A stretch of DNA of 35,644 bases from Lachnospiraceae bacterium (GCA_021205305.1 JAJPXU010000134.1:1-35644); one strand, 5' to 3'. Shown: positions 24,162-32,754, counted from the first letter of the stretch. Notes: a model not told the origin generated them from the sequence alone. Numbers and translations: made by a program.

Positions 24162-25038
24162 CGATCTGATGAAACGGCGCGTGACCGAGATTAAGAGCAT
24201 TATTAAGAATTATCTCCCGGAGGAAGAAGGCTATCAGCGGACGCTTCTGGAGGCTGTTGATTACAGTATGCTGGTCGGCGGCAAAAAACTGCGCCCGCTT
24301 CTGATGCAGCAGACTTACGTGATGTTTGGCGGGACATCGAAAGCGATCGGACCGTTTCTGGCGGCGATCGAGATGATTCACACGCACTCTCTGATTCACG
24401 ACGACCTTCCGGCGCTCGACAACGATGAATACCGCCGCGGAAAAAAGACGACGCATGCGGTTTATGGTGAAGCGATGGCCATTCTTGCCGGCGATGCGCT
24501 TTTAAATCTGGCTTATGAGACGGCGGCGAAAGCATTTGCGGAAGACCCGGGAAACCCGGATGTGGCCCGGGCGTTTACGATTCTTGCGCATAAAACCGGG
24601 ATATACGGCATGCTCGGCGGTCAGTCCGTGGACGTGGAAAATGCGGGAAAGCCTCTGACCAAGGAGCAGCTTCTTTTTATATACAGTCTGAAGACGGGCG
24701 CACTGATTGAGGCCTCCATGATGATTGGCGCGGTGCTCGCGGGCGCTTCGGATGAGGAAGCAGAGCAGCTGGAACAGGCCGCGCGGTGCGTCGGTATGGC
24801 CTTCCAGATTCAGGATGATATCCTGGATGTGACCGGCCGGGAAGAAGATCTGGGCAAGCCCATCAACAGTGATGAGCGCAACCAGAAGACGACCTATGTG
24901 ACCGTCCGCGGCCTTGAGGCGGCGCGTGAGGATGTGAAAAAATATTCCGAAGAGGCAGTCCGTCTGCTCGGAGAAATGCCATATGAAAATGAATTCCTGA
25001 CCGAACTGATTTTACATTTGATTGACCGAACGATCTGA
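24133..25038 (+). CDS. ispA: Polyprenyl (farnesyl/geranyl) diphosphate synthase
   Basis: Condenses isopentenyl diphosphate with allylic diphosphates to make farnesyl diphosphate for undecaprenol and quinone-type lipids. Both Asp-rich motifs are present: the first in LIHDDLPALDNDEYRRGK, the second in FQIQDDILDVTG. The substrate loop VGGKKLRPLL is also clear. The start is uncertain. ATG 24133 and 24139 lie within the xseB end, while TTG 24148 (MTNFDDLMKRR) has GGAG nine bases upstream and aligns best with family N-termini. It lies between xseB and dxs, so precursor and product enzymes of isoprenoid synthesis are adjacent. Confidence 0.93.
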   Translation: MEMVVLTNFDDLMKRRVTEIKSIIKNYLPEEEGYQRTLLEAVDYSMLVGGKKLRPLLMQQTYVMFGGTSKAIGPFLAAIEMIHTHSLIHDDLPALDNDEYRRGKKTTHAVYGEAMAILAGDALLNLAYETAAKAFAEDPGNPDVARAFTILAHKTGIYGMLGGQSVDVENAGKPLTKEQLLFIYSLKTGALIEASMMIGAVLAGASDEEAEQLEQAARCVGMAFQIQDDILDVTGREEDLGKPINSDERNQKTTYVTVRGLEAAREDVKKYSEEAVRLLGEMPYENEFLTELILHLIDRTI

Positions 25039-25152
25039 TGATACGAGACGGAGCGCAAAGCAATCCAGGGGCATCCTCCGGATTTTTCCGGGTATCGTGA
25101 TGATCGTGCGCGGAAGTGAACGTAGGAGAAAGCCTGAAAGGAGGCGGTTCTT

Positions 25153-27015
25153 ATTTTTCTGGAGCAGATTCAGGAAGTAAACGATATTAAGAAAATCGAC
25201 CGCAGAGACTTGCCGGCCCTGGCGCAGGAAATCCGTGAGTTCCTGATTGAGAAAATCAGCAAGACCGGCGGTCATCTGGCTTCAAACCTGGGTGTGGTAG
25301 AGCTGACGATGGCACTTCATCTGTCGCTGAACCTGCCGCAGGACAAGCTCATCTGGGACGTGGGGCACCAGTCCTACACGCATAAGATTCTGACGGGACG
25401 TAAGGATGGTTTTGACGGGCTGCGCAAATATGGCGGTATGAGTGGTTTCCCAAAGCGCAAAGAGAGCGACTGTGATGCGTTTGACACCGGGCACAGTTCC
25501 ACCTCAATTTCTGCGGGGTTGGGATATGTCTGTGCCAGGGACATTCAGGGAGAAGATTACCATGTGGTTTCGGTCATCGGAGACGGCGCGCTCACAGGCG
25601 GCATGGCCTACGAGGCGTTAAATAACGCGGCGCAGCTGAAAACAAATTTTATCATTGTCCTGAATGACAACAATATGTCTATCTCAGAAAATGTCGGCGG
25701 AATCTCTGCTTATCTCGGCAATATCCGCACCGCCGAATCTTATACCCGCTTCAAATCCGACCTGGAACAGAAGCTGAACCGAATCCCGGTTTACGGCGAT
25801 CCGCTGGTACGCGGCATCCGCCGGACCAAACAGGGCCTCAAGCAGCTTCTTGTGCCGGGGATGTTTTTTGAAGAGATGGGCATCACCTACCTGGGACCGA
25901 TTGACGGGCACAACATCGCACAGATGCGGCGCGTGCTGAATGACGCGAAACGTATGAAAGGAGCGGTGCTTGTCCATGTCGTTACGAAAAAAGGCAAGGG
26001 GTACGAACCGGCGGAACGGATGCCGGCACGCTTTCACGGAACGGAGCCGTTTGATCCGGAAACCGGACTTCCGCTTGCGCGGAGAAAAAAAGCTGCCTAC
26101 ACGGACATTTTTTCCACTGTCATGTGCAAAATGGGCGCCAGAGAGCCGAAGCTGGTTGCGGTGACCGCAGCCATGCCGGATGGCACCGGCCTTAAGCGCT
26201 TCCGCAATATGTACAAAGACCGTTTCTTTGACGTCGGTATTGCCGAGGCACATGCGGTAACATTTGCGGCCGGTCTGGCGGCCGGCGGCCTGAAGCCTGT
26301 GGTTGCGGTGTATTCCTCCTTTTTACAGCGCGCCTATGACCAGATCATCCATGATGTCTGTATCCAGAATCTTCCCGTTGTATTCGCGGTCGACCGCGCC
26401 GGACTCGTCGGCAGCGACGGCGAGACGCACCAGGGGATTTTTGATCTTTCTTATTTATCAGAGATGCCCAATATGTGTGTGATGGCGCCCAAAAACAAAT
26501 GGGAGCTTGCGGATATGCTGAAATATGCGATTGCCTACGAAGGCCCAATCGCCCTGCGCTATCCGAGAGGCGAAGCCTTTGACGGCCTCGAAGACTTCCG
26601 CGCGCCAATCGTATACGGAAAAAGCGAGATCATCTATGACGAAAGCTCCCTCGCCCTTGTGGCGGTGGGAAGCATGGTGAAGACGGCTCTGGAAGTCCGG
26701 AAGCTTCTCAAGGCACTTGGCTATGGCTGCACAATCGTCAACGCCCGCTTCGTTAAGCCAATCGATGAAGAAATGCTTGCTTACCTCGCAAACGACCACC
26801 GCATGATCGTGACCATGGAAGAAAATGTGCGCAGCGGCGGCTTTGGCGAGAAAGTTCTGGAATACTACAGCGACACCTGTTCCAACGTGCGCGTCATGCA
26901 GATCGCCCTTCCGGACGATTATATCGAGCATGGCAACGTAGAGCTGTTGAAAAGCGAGACCTGCATCGACGCCGAGTCCATCTTTAAGAAAATCGTGGCA
27001 GAATATCTGCCTTAA
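25153..27015 (+). CDS. dxs: 1-deoxy-D-xylulose-5-phosphate synthase, apparent ATT start
   Basis: Joins pyruvate and glyceraldehyde 3-phosphate using thiamine diphosphate, the first step of the MEP isoprenoid pathway. The cofactor site is in GDGALTGGMAYEALNNAA, with GHQSYTHKILTGR before it. The transketolase-type middle domain has FFDVGIAEAHAVTFAAGLA, and a C-terminal domain ends the protein. From an in-frame TGA at 25135 to TTG at 25210 there is no ATG, GTG or TTG. AAAGGAGG (25137-25144) sits eight bases before ATT (25153). From there the frame reads xFLEQIQEVNDIKKIDRRDL, the normal DXS N-terminus, giving 620 residues. CTG at 25159 is less well spaced. TTG 25210 would remove 19 conserved residues and has no ribosome site. 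Confidence 0.9.
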   Translation: MFLEQIQEVNDIKKIDRRDLPALAQEIREFLIEKISKTGGHLASNLGVVELTMALHLSLNLPQDKLIWDVGHQSYTHKILTGRKDGFDGLRKYGGMSGFPKRKESDCDAFDTGHSSTSISAGLGYVCARDIQGEDYHVVSVIGDGALTGGMAYEALNNAAQLKTNFIIVLNDNNMSISENVGGISAYLGNIRTAESYTRFKSDLEQKLNRIPVYGDPLVRGIRRTKQGLKQLLVPGMFFEEMGITYLGPIDGHNIAQMRRVLNDAKRMKGAVLVHVVTKKGKGYEPAERMPARFHGTEPFDPETGLPLARRKKAAYTDIFSTVMCKMGAREPKLVAVTAAMPDGTGLKRFRNMYKDRFFDVGIAEAHAVTFAAGLAAGGLKPVVAVYSSFLQRAYDQIIHDVCIQNLPVVFAVDRAGLVGSDGETHQGIFDLSYLSEMPNMCVMAPKNKWELADMLKYAIAYEGPIALRYPRGEAFDGLEDFRAPIVYGKSEIIYDESSLALVAVGSMVKTALEVRKLLKALGYGCTIVNARFVKPIDEEMLAYLANDHRMIVTMEENVRSGGFGEKVLEYYSDTCSNVRVMQIALPDDYIEHGNVELLKSETCIDAESIFKKIVAEYLP

Positions 27016-27030
27016 GAGGAGAAACACCCC

Positions 27031-27900
27031 ATGAAAGAACGCTTGGATATTTTGCTTGTACAGCAGGGGCTCGCGCCCTCGCGCGAAAAAGCGAAAGCCC
27101 TGATTATGGCCGGAGAAGTCCTGGTCGGCGGACAGCGCGAAGACAAAGCAGGCACCATGATCGACACGACTGCCGAAATCACCGTAAAAGGCGGAAAACT
27201 GCGCTACGTGAGCCGCGGCGGTCTCAAACTCGAAAAAGCGATGCAGACCTTTCCCGGCATCACACCGGAAGGAAAGATTTGTATGGACGTCGGCGCTTCC
27301 ACAGGCGGTTTCACCGACTGTATGCTCCAGAACGGCGCCACAAAAGTATACGCCGTCGACGTCGGACACGGCCAGCTTGACTGGGGACTGCGCAACGACC
27401 CGCGTGTCATCTGCATGGAGCGGACTAACATCCGCTACGTCGTTCCGGAAGACATCCAGGAGCCGCCCTCCTTTGTCTCCATCGACGTTTCCTTCATATC
27501 ACTGACCAAAGTCCTTGCCCCTGTGAAAGCCCTGATGGCCGAAACCGGCGACATCGTCTGCCTGATCAAGCCTCAGTTCGAAGCCGGCCGCGAGAAAGTC
27601 GGTAAAAAAGGCGTCGTCCGCGACCCGGCTGTCCACGAAGAAGTCATTCAAAAAGTCATCGACTACGCCGCTACTCTTGCCCTTCCCGCCCTCGCCCTCA
27701 CCTTCTCCCCCGTCAAAGGCCCCGAGGGAAACATCGAATACCTGGTGTGGCTGGCGAAAAACCACGAATTGCCGGGCAAGGATGATATGGAAACCGATAC
27801 AGCAAAGTCAATCCCACTGTCATCTGGTTCGGACTTATTAATATGTGACAAAGAAATAACGAGAGTAGTTAAAGCAGCTCATACATTGTTAGATATTTAG
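27031..27900 (+). CDS. tlyA: TlyA-family rRNA 2'-O-methyltransferase
   Basis: A 289-residue S4-domain protein fused to an FtsJ-like methyltransferase; the family methylates ribosomal RNA cytidines using S-adenosylmethionine. The S4 RNA-binding domain spans residues 1-60 (RLDILLVQQGLAPSREKAKALIMAGEVLVGG). The methyltransferase has MDVGASTGGFTDCMLQNGATKVYAVDVGHGQLDW and KPQFEAGREKVGKKGVVRDP. AAGAGGAG precedes the ATG, 15 bases after dxs. Codons in the middle of the gene end in C far more often than in neighbours, while the last 40 codons are AT-rich; the protein itself looks complete. The dxs-tlyA-nadK-argR-recN order is standard in clostridia. Confidence 0.92.
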   Translation: MKERLDILLVQQGLAPSREKAKALIMAGEVLVGGQREDKAGTMIDTTAEITVKGGKLRYVSRGGLKLEKAMQTFPGITPEGKICMDVGASTGGFTDCMLQNGATKVYAVDVGHGQLDWGLRNDPRVICMERTNIRYVVPEDIQEPPSFVSIDVSFISLTKVLAPVKALMAETGDIVCLIKPQFEAGREKVGKKGVVRDPAVHEEVIQKVIDYAATLALPALALTFSPVKGPEGNIEYLVWLAKNHELPGKDDMETDTAKSIPLSSGSDLLICDKEITRVVKAAHTLLDI

Positions 27901-27928
27901 TGACGCTCACGCCCCGAAAGGAGCCCCC

Positions 27929-28789
27929 TTGAACATTTTTTATGTGATTTCGAATGAACAGAAGGACCCCGGTGCCGAGACCGCGGAGTTTATCTGCACG
28001 TATCTCTCGGACCAGGGCAAGACCTGTTACCTGCGGGAATGCTGCGGCATGGTGGTTCCGGAACAGTGCCGCTACACCGATGCAAAGCAGATCCCGGAGG
28101 AAGTCGAGTGTGTACTGGTGCTCGGCGGAGACGGTACGCTGCTGCATGCGGCGCGTGACCTCGTGGAGCGGCATCTGCCCCTTCTGGGTGTAAATATGGG
28201 AACTCTGGGTTATCTGGCGGAAGTCGAGCGGAAAAATCTGCCGGAAGTGCTGGACAAGCTGATTGCAAATGACTTCATGACTGAAGAGCGGATGATGTTA
28301 AACGGCGCGGCCTGGCACCAGAACCGTATTTTAATGAGCGATATTGCTCTCAACGATATCGTGATTTCCCGCAGCGGCCGGATGCGGGTCGTGGATTTTA
28401 ACATTTACATCGATGGCGTTTTTCTCTATTCCTATGCCGCGGATGGGATTATTGTATCGACGCCGACCGGTTCGACCGGCTACAGCCTTTCCGCCGGGGG
28501 ACCGATCGTGGAGCCGGCTTCTTCCATGCTGCTGCTGACTCCGATTGCGCCGCATACCATGAATGTCCGGCCGATTGTTTTGCCGGCCGATGTCGAGGTA
28601 GTAGTTGAGATCGGTTCCAAACACGCAAGAGACATGGACGGCGCAGAGGTGACCTTTGACGGCGACACCTCGGTTAAGCTGCACTCCGGTGACCGCGTCG
28701 TCATTTCAAAAGCGGAGCAGGCTACCCGGCTGATTAAGATCAAAAATACGAGTTTTCTGGAGATACTGCGGGAAAAAATGAACAAATGA
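27929..28789 (+). CDS. nadK: NAD kinase
   Basis: Phosphorylates NAD to NADP with ATP or polyphosphate. The diagnostic motifs are LVLGGDGTLLHAARDL (GGDG), LGVNMGTLGYLAE, ALNDIVISRSG (Asp in the usual NE position) and DGIIVSTPTGSTGYSLSAGGPIV. At 286 residues it is full length. Translation starts at TTG (27929) with GAAAGGAG six bases upstream; no ATG is available before the conserved N-terminal strand MNIFYVISNEQ. It is followed after 24 bases by argR. Confidence 0.95.
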   Translation: MNIFYVISNEQKDPGAETAEFICTYLSDQGKTCYLRECCGMVVPEQCRYTDAKQIPEEVECVLVLGGDGTLLHAARDLVERHLPLLGVNMGTLGYLAEVERKNLPEVLDKLIANDFMTEERMMLNGAAWHQNRILMSDIALNDIVISRSGRMRVVDFNIYIDGVFLYSYAADGIIVSTPTGSTGYSLSAGGPIVEPASSMLLLTPIAPHTMNVRPIVLPADVEVVVEIGSKHARDMDGAEVTFDGDTSVKLHSGDRVVISKAEQATRLIKIKNTSFLEILREKMNK

Positions 28790-28813
28790 CAGATTTTGGG
28801 AGAGGTGCGTATC

Positions 28814-29266
28814 ATGAAAATCGGACGTCATGCAAAGATCATTGATTTGATCGGAAAATATGAGATTGAGACGCAGGAGGAGCTGGCGGATTATCTGAAA
28901 GCGGAAGGATTTCAGGTGACGCAGGCGACGGTGTCACGGGATATCCGTGAACTAAAGCTGACCAAGATCGCTCTGGCAGATGGCCGACAGAAATACGCCC
29001 TGATGCAGCCGCAGAATGCAGAGGCTGCCGAGCGGTATCTGCGTGTCCTCAAAGATGGCTATGTATCTATGGAGATGGCGCAGAACATTCTGGTTGTAAA
29101 GACCGTCTCCGGCATGGCAATGGCGGTCGCCGCGGCGATTGACGCAATGCACTGGGCGGAAGTGGCCGGATGCATCGCCGGGGACGATACCATTATGTGC
29201 GCGAACCGCAGCATAGACGACACCCTGATAGTGATGGAAAAAATTCACCGGATTGTCGGAAAATGA
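28814..29266 (+). CDS. argR: Arginine repressor ArgR/AhrC
   Basis: A hexameric DNA-binding protein that represses arginine synthesis and activates its breakdown when arginine is bound. The N-terminal winged helix (residues 1-70) contains IETQEELADYLKAEGFQVTQATVSRDIRELKL, the family hallmark. The C-terminal oligomer and arginine-binding domain has the SGMA-AAAID region and the conserved GCIAGDDTI. The start at 28814 is preceded by GGGAGAGG; a TTG 18 bases earlier would add six residues but overlaps this site. In clostridia argR lies in this position before recN, not with arginine genes. It is separated from recN by a complete dispersed repeat. Confidence 0.94.
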   Translation: MKIGRHAKIIDLIGKYEIETQEELADYLKAEGFQVTQATVSRDIRELKLTKIALADGRQKYALMQPQNAEAAERYLRVLKDGYVSMEMAQNILVVKTVSGMAMAVAAAIDAMHWAEVAGCIAGDDTIMCANRSIDDTLIVMEKIHRIVGK

Positions 29267-29328
29267 AGGACAGGCGGATCAATGGCGTACAAAATCTGAC
29301 CGCCGGAAAGTGCGAAAATTTTTGCAGA

Positions 29329-29520
29329 AAAATTTCGTAACTATTCAGAACAGCAGGCCGCAGACCGCCTGCAACGCAGGCTATATGCCGCTAACGCGTC
29401 ATATGTCTGTGGCTTGATGGGCGTTCCGCCCATCCCGAAATGAAAATACAGCCTTTAGCAGGTAAACCTGCACAGTCTGTCTTTTCATTTCGATGCTGTT
29501 CTGAACTGTTACAAAATTTC
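29329..29520. repeat. Complete multi-hairpin repeat element with 26-bp terminal inverted repeats
   Basis: This element fills most of the 354-base gap between argR and recN. The ends (29329-29354 and 29495-29520) are inverted repeats matching at 22 of 26 positions, with the core GTAAC--TTCAGAACAGC. Inside, nested stems follow in order: GCCGCAGAC/GTCTGTGGC (29357-29365, 29405-29413) enclosing GCCTGC-AAC-GCAGGC; GATGGGCG-TTC-CGCCCATC (29416-29434); and a 16-bp stem (29436-29451 with 29477-29492) enclosing GCAGG-TAAA-CCTGC. There is no open reading frame. Half copies occur at 21613, 31305 and 3435. It looks like a MITE-like or REP-like structured repeat. Confidence 0.85.
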
Positions 29521-29620
29521 AAAAAAGAGAAACAAAATGGTTTAAAAAAGCGTTTCTTATGTATGAATGACAGAGGATAATTGTTTTTGGCAGATAGAAA
29601 TCAGAAAACGAGGGAATACT

Positions 29621-31318
29621 ATGCTGGCAAGCTTATATGTGAAAAATATGGCCCTGATCCGGGAAGCGGAGGTAGAATTTGGCCCCGGCCTGAATATCAT
29701 GACCGGCGAGACTGGAGCAGGCAAATCGATCGTCATCGGCTCGGTCAACATTGCGCTCGGCACGGGCAATTTTAAGGATTACGTGCCGGAGGATGCGGAC
29801 TACGCGCTAGTAGAATTGACGTTTACCACCGAAAATCCGCATGTCCTGGAGATGCTCAAAGAGCAGGATCTGCCCTGCGAGGACGGCGCAATTGTCCTGA
29901 CACGAAAATACAAAAGCGGCAGGAGCACCAGCAAAATCAACGGTGAGACCGTACCACTTTCCTTTGTGCGGCAGCTTTCAGCCGAATTGATTGATATCCA
30001 TGGCCAGCATGAGCATCAGTCCTTGCTGTACGCGAAAAATCATCTGACGATTCTGGACTCCTTTGCGAAAAACGAGACCGCGCCGCTGCTTTCAACCTGC
30101 GCGAAGCAGTACCATTGTTATCAGAAGGCAAAGCGCGAATGGGAGCAGGCCTCTGCTTCCGGCAAAGATCGGACGAAAGAACTGGATTTTCTGCAGTATG
30201 AGATTCAGGAAATACAGTCTGCCGCCTTACGCCCGGGAGAAGATGAGGAACTGGAAAGCAGCTATCGCCTGATGGCCAACGGGCAGAAGATCATGGAGGC
30301 ACTTTCTGAGGCCGGGAATCTGACCGGTGCGGGCAGCTACGGAAGCGGCGCGGAGGATGAGATCGCACGGGCCGCGCGGTCACTGGCGGCTGTGCGCGGG
30401 TATGACACTTCTCTCGAAGAACTGGGAAGTACCCTGGAAGATATCGAATCCCTGATCGGTGAATTCAACCGCAGCCTGTCTGAGTACATGGACAATCTCG
30501 TTTTTGACCCGCAGGCTTTGCACGAGACGGAAGAGCGCCTGGATCTGATCAACCGCCTGAAAACCAAATATGGCAATACGGTGGAAGAGATCCTTGCCGC
30601 CTGCCGGGAAAAAGAAGAGCGGGTAGAAGTCCTGATGGACTACGAGGGCTATCTGGAAAAACTACGCCACACACTTGAGATAAGCCACAGGCAGCTGCTT
30701 TCCACCGCACGGGAACTTTCCGCCGTCCGCAAACGCTATGCAAAGACTCTTGCGGAACAGATTCGCAACGCACTGGTCGACCTGAATTTTCTCGATGTGC
30801 GCTTTGAGATTGTCTTTGAAGAATTACCCGAACCGGGAGAAGATGGCTTAGATGCCATTTGCTTCCAGATCTCCATGAACCCCGGTTTGCCCATGCGGCC
30901 GCTCCAGGCGGTGGCTTCCGGCGGTGAACTCTCCCGTATCATGCTGGCGATCAAGGCGGTCATGGCGGACAAAGACAACATCGAAACCCTGATTTTTGAC
31001 GAGATCGACACCGGCATCAGCGGCCGAACCGCCCAGAAAGTCTCCGAAAAAATGGCAGTGATCGCGGCTAGTCATCAGGTGCTGTGCATCACGCATCTCG
31101 CCCAGATCGCAGCCATGGCCGACCGTCATTACATCATAGAAAAAAAGCCTGCTGACAGCAAGACCGTGACCAACATCGGACTGCTAAACGAAGAAGAAAG
31201 CGTCGAAGAACTGGCGCGAATCCTCGGCGGAGCAAAAATCACCGACGCGGTGATTGAAAACGCGCGCGAGATGAAGGAACTGGCGGCGAAAGTGAAGAAA
31301 CCATCCTTTCGCAGATAA
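29621..31318 (+). CDS. recN: DNA repair protein RecN
   Basis: An SMC-like ATPase that acts early at double-strand breaks. Walker A is at residues about 29-40 (IMTGETGAGKSIVIGS). The family's ELIDIHGQHEHQSLL follows, then two coiled-coil arms (residues about 150-390), the ABC signature ASGGELSRIMLAIK and Walker B LIFDEIDTGISG with its HQVLCITHLAQIA partner. The start at 29621 is preceded by GAGGGAA and aligns with the family N-terminus MLASLYVKNMALI. The last codons (PSFRR and stop) lie inside a right half copy of the dispersed repeat beginning at 31305, so the natural C-terminus has been replaced or extended slightly. Confidence 0.95.
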   Translation: MLASLYVKNMALIREAEVEFGPGLNIMTGETGAGKSIVIGSVNIALGTGNFKDYVPEDADYALVELTFTTENPHVLEMLKEQDLPCEDGAIVLTRKYKSGRSTSKINGETVPLSFVRQLSAELIDIHGQHEHQSLLYAKNHLTILDSFAKNETAPLLSTCAKQYHCYQKAKREWEQASASGKDRTKELDFLQYEIQEIQSAALRPGEDEELESSYRLMANGQKIMEALSEAGNLTGAGSYGSGAEDEIARAARSLAAVRGYDTSLEELGSTLEDIESLIGEFNRSLSEYMDNLVFDPQALHETEERLDLINRLKTKYGNTVEEILAACREKEERVEVLMDYEGYLEKLRHTLEISHRQLLSTARELSAVRKRYAKTLAEQIRNALVDLNFLDVRFEIVFEELPEPGEDGLDAICFQISMNPGLPMRPLQAVASGGELSRIMLAIKAVMADKDNIETLIFDEIDTGISGRTAQKVSEKMAVIAASHQVLCITHLAQIAAMADRHYIIEKKPADSKTVTNIGLLNEEESVEELARILGGAKITDAVIENAREMKELAAKVKKPSFRR

Positions 31319-31370
31319 ATCTGCACAGGCTGTGTTTTTATTTTGATGCTGTGCTGAATTGTTGTTACAA
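31305..31370 (+). repeat. Right half copy of the dispersed repeat, overlapping the recN end
   Basis: CCTTTCGCAGATAAATCTGC and the following GATGCTGTGCTGAATTGTTG-TTACAAA match the right part of the complete element (29453-29516) with few differences. The recN stop codon (31316-31318) falls in its GCAGA-TAAA-TCTGC hairpin. Confidence 0.8.
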
Positions 31371-31398
31371 ACTACCAGTGTGGTTTTGGGGAAAAATT

Positions 31399-31495
31399 CG
31401 CATACTGACAACAGGGACCGAAATTGGTCTCAGCTGGACCATTGCGCGGCGGTATGGCAATGGTCCGGCAAAAGGTTGTCGTGTGCGTTTTTTTT
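31399..31495 (+). terminator. Branched (three-way) hairpin followed by eight T, between recN and spoIVB
   Basis: The outer stem CGCATAC-t-GACAAC (31399-31412) pairs with GTTGTC-GTGTGCG (31475-31487) and is followed directly by TTTTTTTT (31488-31495). Inside are a small stem GACC-GAAATT-GGTC (31416-31429) and a perfect 10-bp stem GGACCATTGC/GCAATGGTCC (31436-31445, 31457-31466). It should end the recN transcript. The branched loop could also make it a conditional attenuator. Confidence 0.65.
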
Positions 31496-31552
31496 CATTG
31501 TTCAATCGGAAATTGCGCCCGACGCATCGGATAAGATTGTGAGGTGCAAAAG

Positions 31553-32635
31553 ATGAATGTCAGGAAAAAGTACAGAAGGTTTGTCTGCTCGCTTTTACTT
31601 TTTGGTATATTCGCTCTGGCGCTTTGCGGAATGGCGGTGTTCCGGAATATGACACTTGCGGATCAACAGGTGGAGAGCAGCGCATCCGTGGCGGAGAGAA
31701 AAAAGGTCTATGTGGGCGGCACGCCGATCGGTATCTATCTGGAGACGGACGGCGTGTTTGTTGTAGATACCGGAACCATCACGGCGGCGGACGGCAGCGC
31801 CTGCTGTCCGGCGGAAAACATCGTGCAGTCCGGCGACTACATTCAGGCAGTCAATGGAGCGTCTGTCAATACCAAAGAAGAGCTGATCGCCTGCATCCAG
31901 GAATCAGACGGCGAAACACTGGTCATGGATGTTGACCGTCAGGGCGAGCAGATCAGTCTGAAAGTAGTTCCGGTCAAAGATACAGACGGCGAGTACAGAG
32001 CCGGAATCTGGGTGCGAAACGATACACAAGGCATCGGGACACTCACTTATGTCGACGAAGACGGTTACTTTGGCGCGCTTGGACACGGGATCAGCGATGT
32101 CGATACAGCCGAGCTTCTGAGCATCCAGAACGGCACACTTTATGACGCAGAAGTCGTCTCCGTAGTCAAAGGCGCGTCCGGATCGCCTGGGGAATTGTCA
32201 GGAATCATACACTACAGCGCCAGCTATCAGATCGGCACCATAGAAGAAAACAGTGAAAACGGCATCTTTGGGCGTGTCACCGGTTTCTCGCTGGCCATAG
32301 AAGATCAGACTCTCTATGAGACTGCCCTCAAACAGGAAGTCGAACTGGGAGCGGCCACTATCCGCTGTACCGTAGATGGAACCTGTCAGGAATATGAGGT
32401 CGAGATCAAAGAAATCCGCTTAAATGGCAGCGATGTCAACAAAGGCATGGTGATCGAAGTGACCGACCCTGCGCTCCTTGCGAAGACCGGCGGCATTGTG
32501 CAGGGAATGTCCGGCTCACCAATCCTGCAAAACGGCCGCCTTATCGGAGCTGTGACCCACGTGTCTGTGTATATCTCGTACCGACAAATTCGTGATTTTT
32601 TTCAGTGTTTTCTCAGAAAAATGGTTCAAAATTGA
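31553..32635 (+). CDS. spoIVB: SpoIVB-like sporulation serine peptidase (S55) with replaced C-terminus
   Basis: In sporulation, SpoIVB made in the forespore cuts SpoIVFA and so triggers SigK activation in the mother cell. Here 360 residues include an N-terminal membrane anchor (LLLFGIFALALCGMAVF), a PDZ domain (residues about 80-145, IVQSGDYIQAVNGASVNT) and the S55 domain. The catalytic His is in FGALGHGISD, the catalytic Asp is probably in the VTDPAL region, and the Ser is in GMSGSPIL. The family normally continues AVTHV-FVNDPTRGYGIF. Here AVTHV is followed by VSVYISYRQIRDFF and a short basic tail, so conservation stops at about base 32563. ATG at 31553 has GAGGTG upstream. I infer that a mobile element supplied the new tail; activity is uncertain. 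Confidence 0.88.
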   Translation: MNVRKKYRRFVCSLLLFGIFALALCGMAVFRNMTLADQQVESSASVAERKKVYVGGTPIGIYLETDGVFVVDTGTITAADGSACCPAENIVQSGDYIQAVNGASVNTKEELIACIQESDGETLVMDVDRQGEQISLKVVPVKDTDGEYRAGIWVRNDTQGIGTLTYVDEDGYFGALGHGISDVDTAELLSIQNGTLYDAEVVSVVKGASGSPGELSGIIHYSASYQIGTIEENSENGIFGRVTGFSLAIEDQTLYETALKQEVELGAATIRCTVDGTCQEYEVEIKEIRLNGSDVNKGMVIEVTDPALLAKTGGIVQGMSGSPILQNGRLIGAVTHVSVYISYRQIRDFFQCFLRKMVQN

Positions 32636-32725
32636 TTTAGGAAGGCAGGGAACGTGTTGGAGATGATTCAATGCGTTCTTTTTTATTAAATACGAAAGTT
32701 CTCCGAACTTCTATTTTATGAGGGG

Positions 32726-32754
32726 CGCTCAGCGAAAATGCTGGGCGTTTTTTT
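32726..32754 (+). terminator. Rho-independent terminator at the element's left end
   Basis: CGCTCAGC (32726-32733) pairs with GCTGGGCG (32740-32747), with one G-T pair, followed by seven T. It isolates parA from spoIVB transcription. The 283-base gap from spoIVB to parA otherwise holds only short inverted repeats: AAGTTC-TCC-GAACTT at 32696-32710 and CTCTGC-TCTG-GCAGAG at 32858-32873. The latter lies about 45 bases before parA and may be a regulatory site. Confidence 0.8.

Noticed and set aside
25210-25212. TTG at 25210 as the dxs start
   Set aside because: It has no ribosome site and would delete 19 residues that match the conserved DXS N-terminus.
27031-27780. tlyA and the dxs end as horizontally acquired because of C-ending codons
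   Set aside because: The gene order is standard and recN and spoIVB show patches of the same bias, so local codon drift is a simpler explanation.
31399-31487. tRNA or tRNA-like gene suggested by the branched fold
   Set aside because: There is no acceptor end, no T-loop sequence and the arm lengths do not fit; the eight T directly after the stem fit a terminator better.
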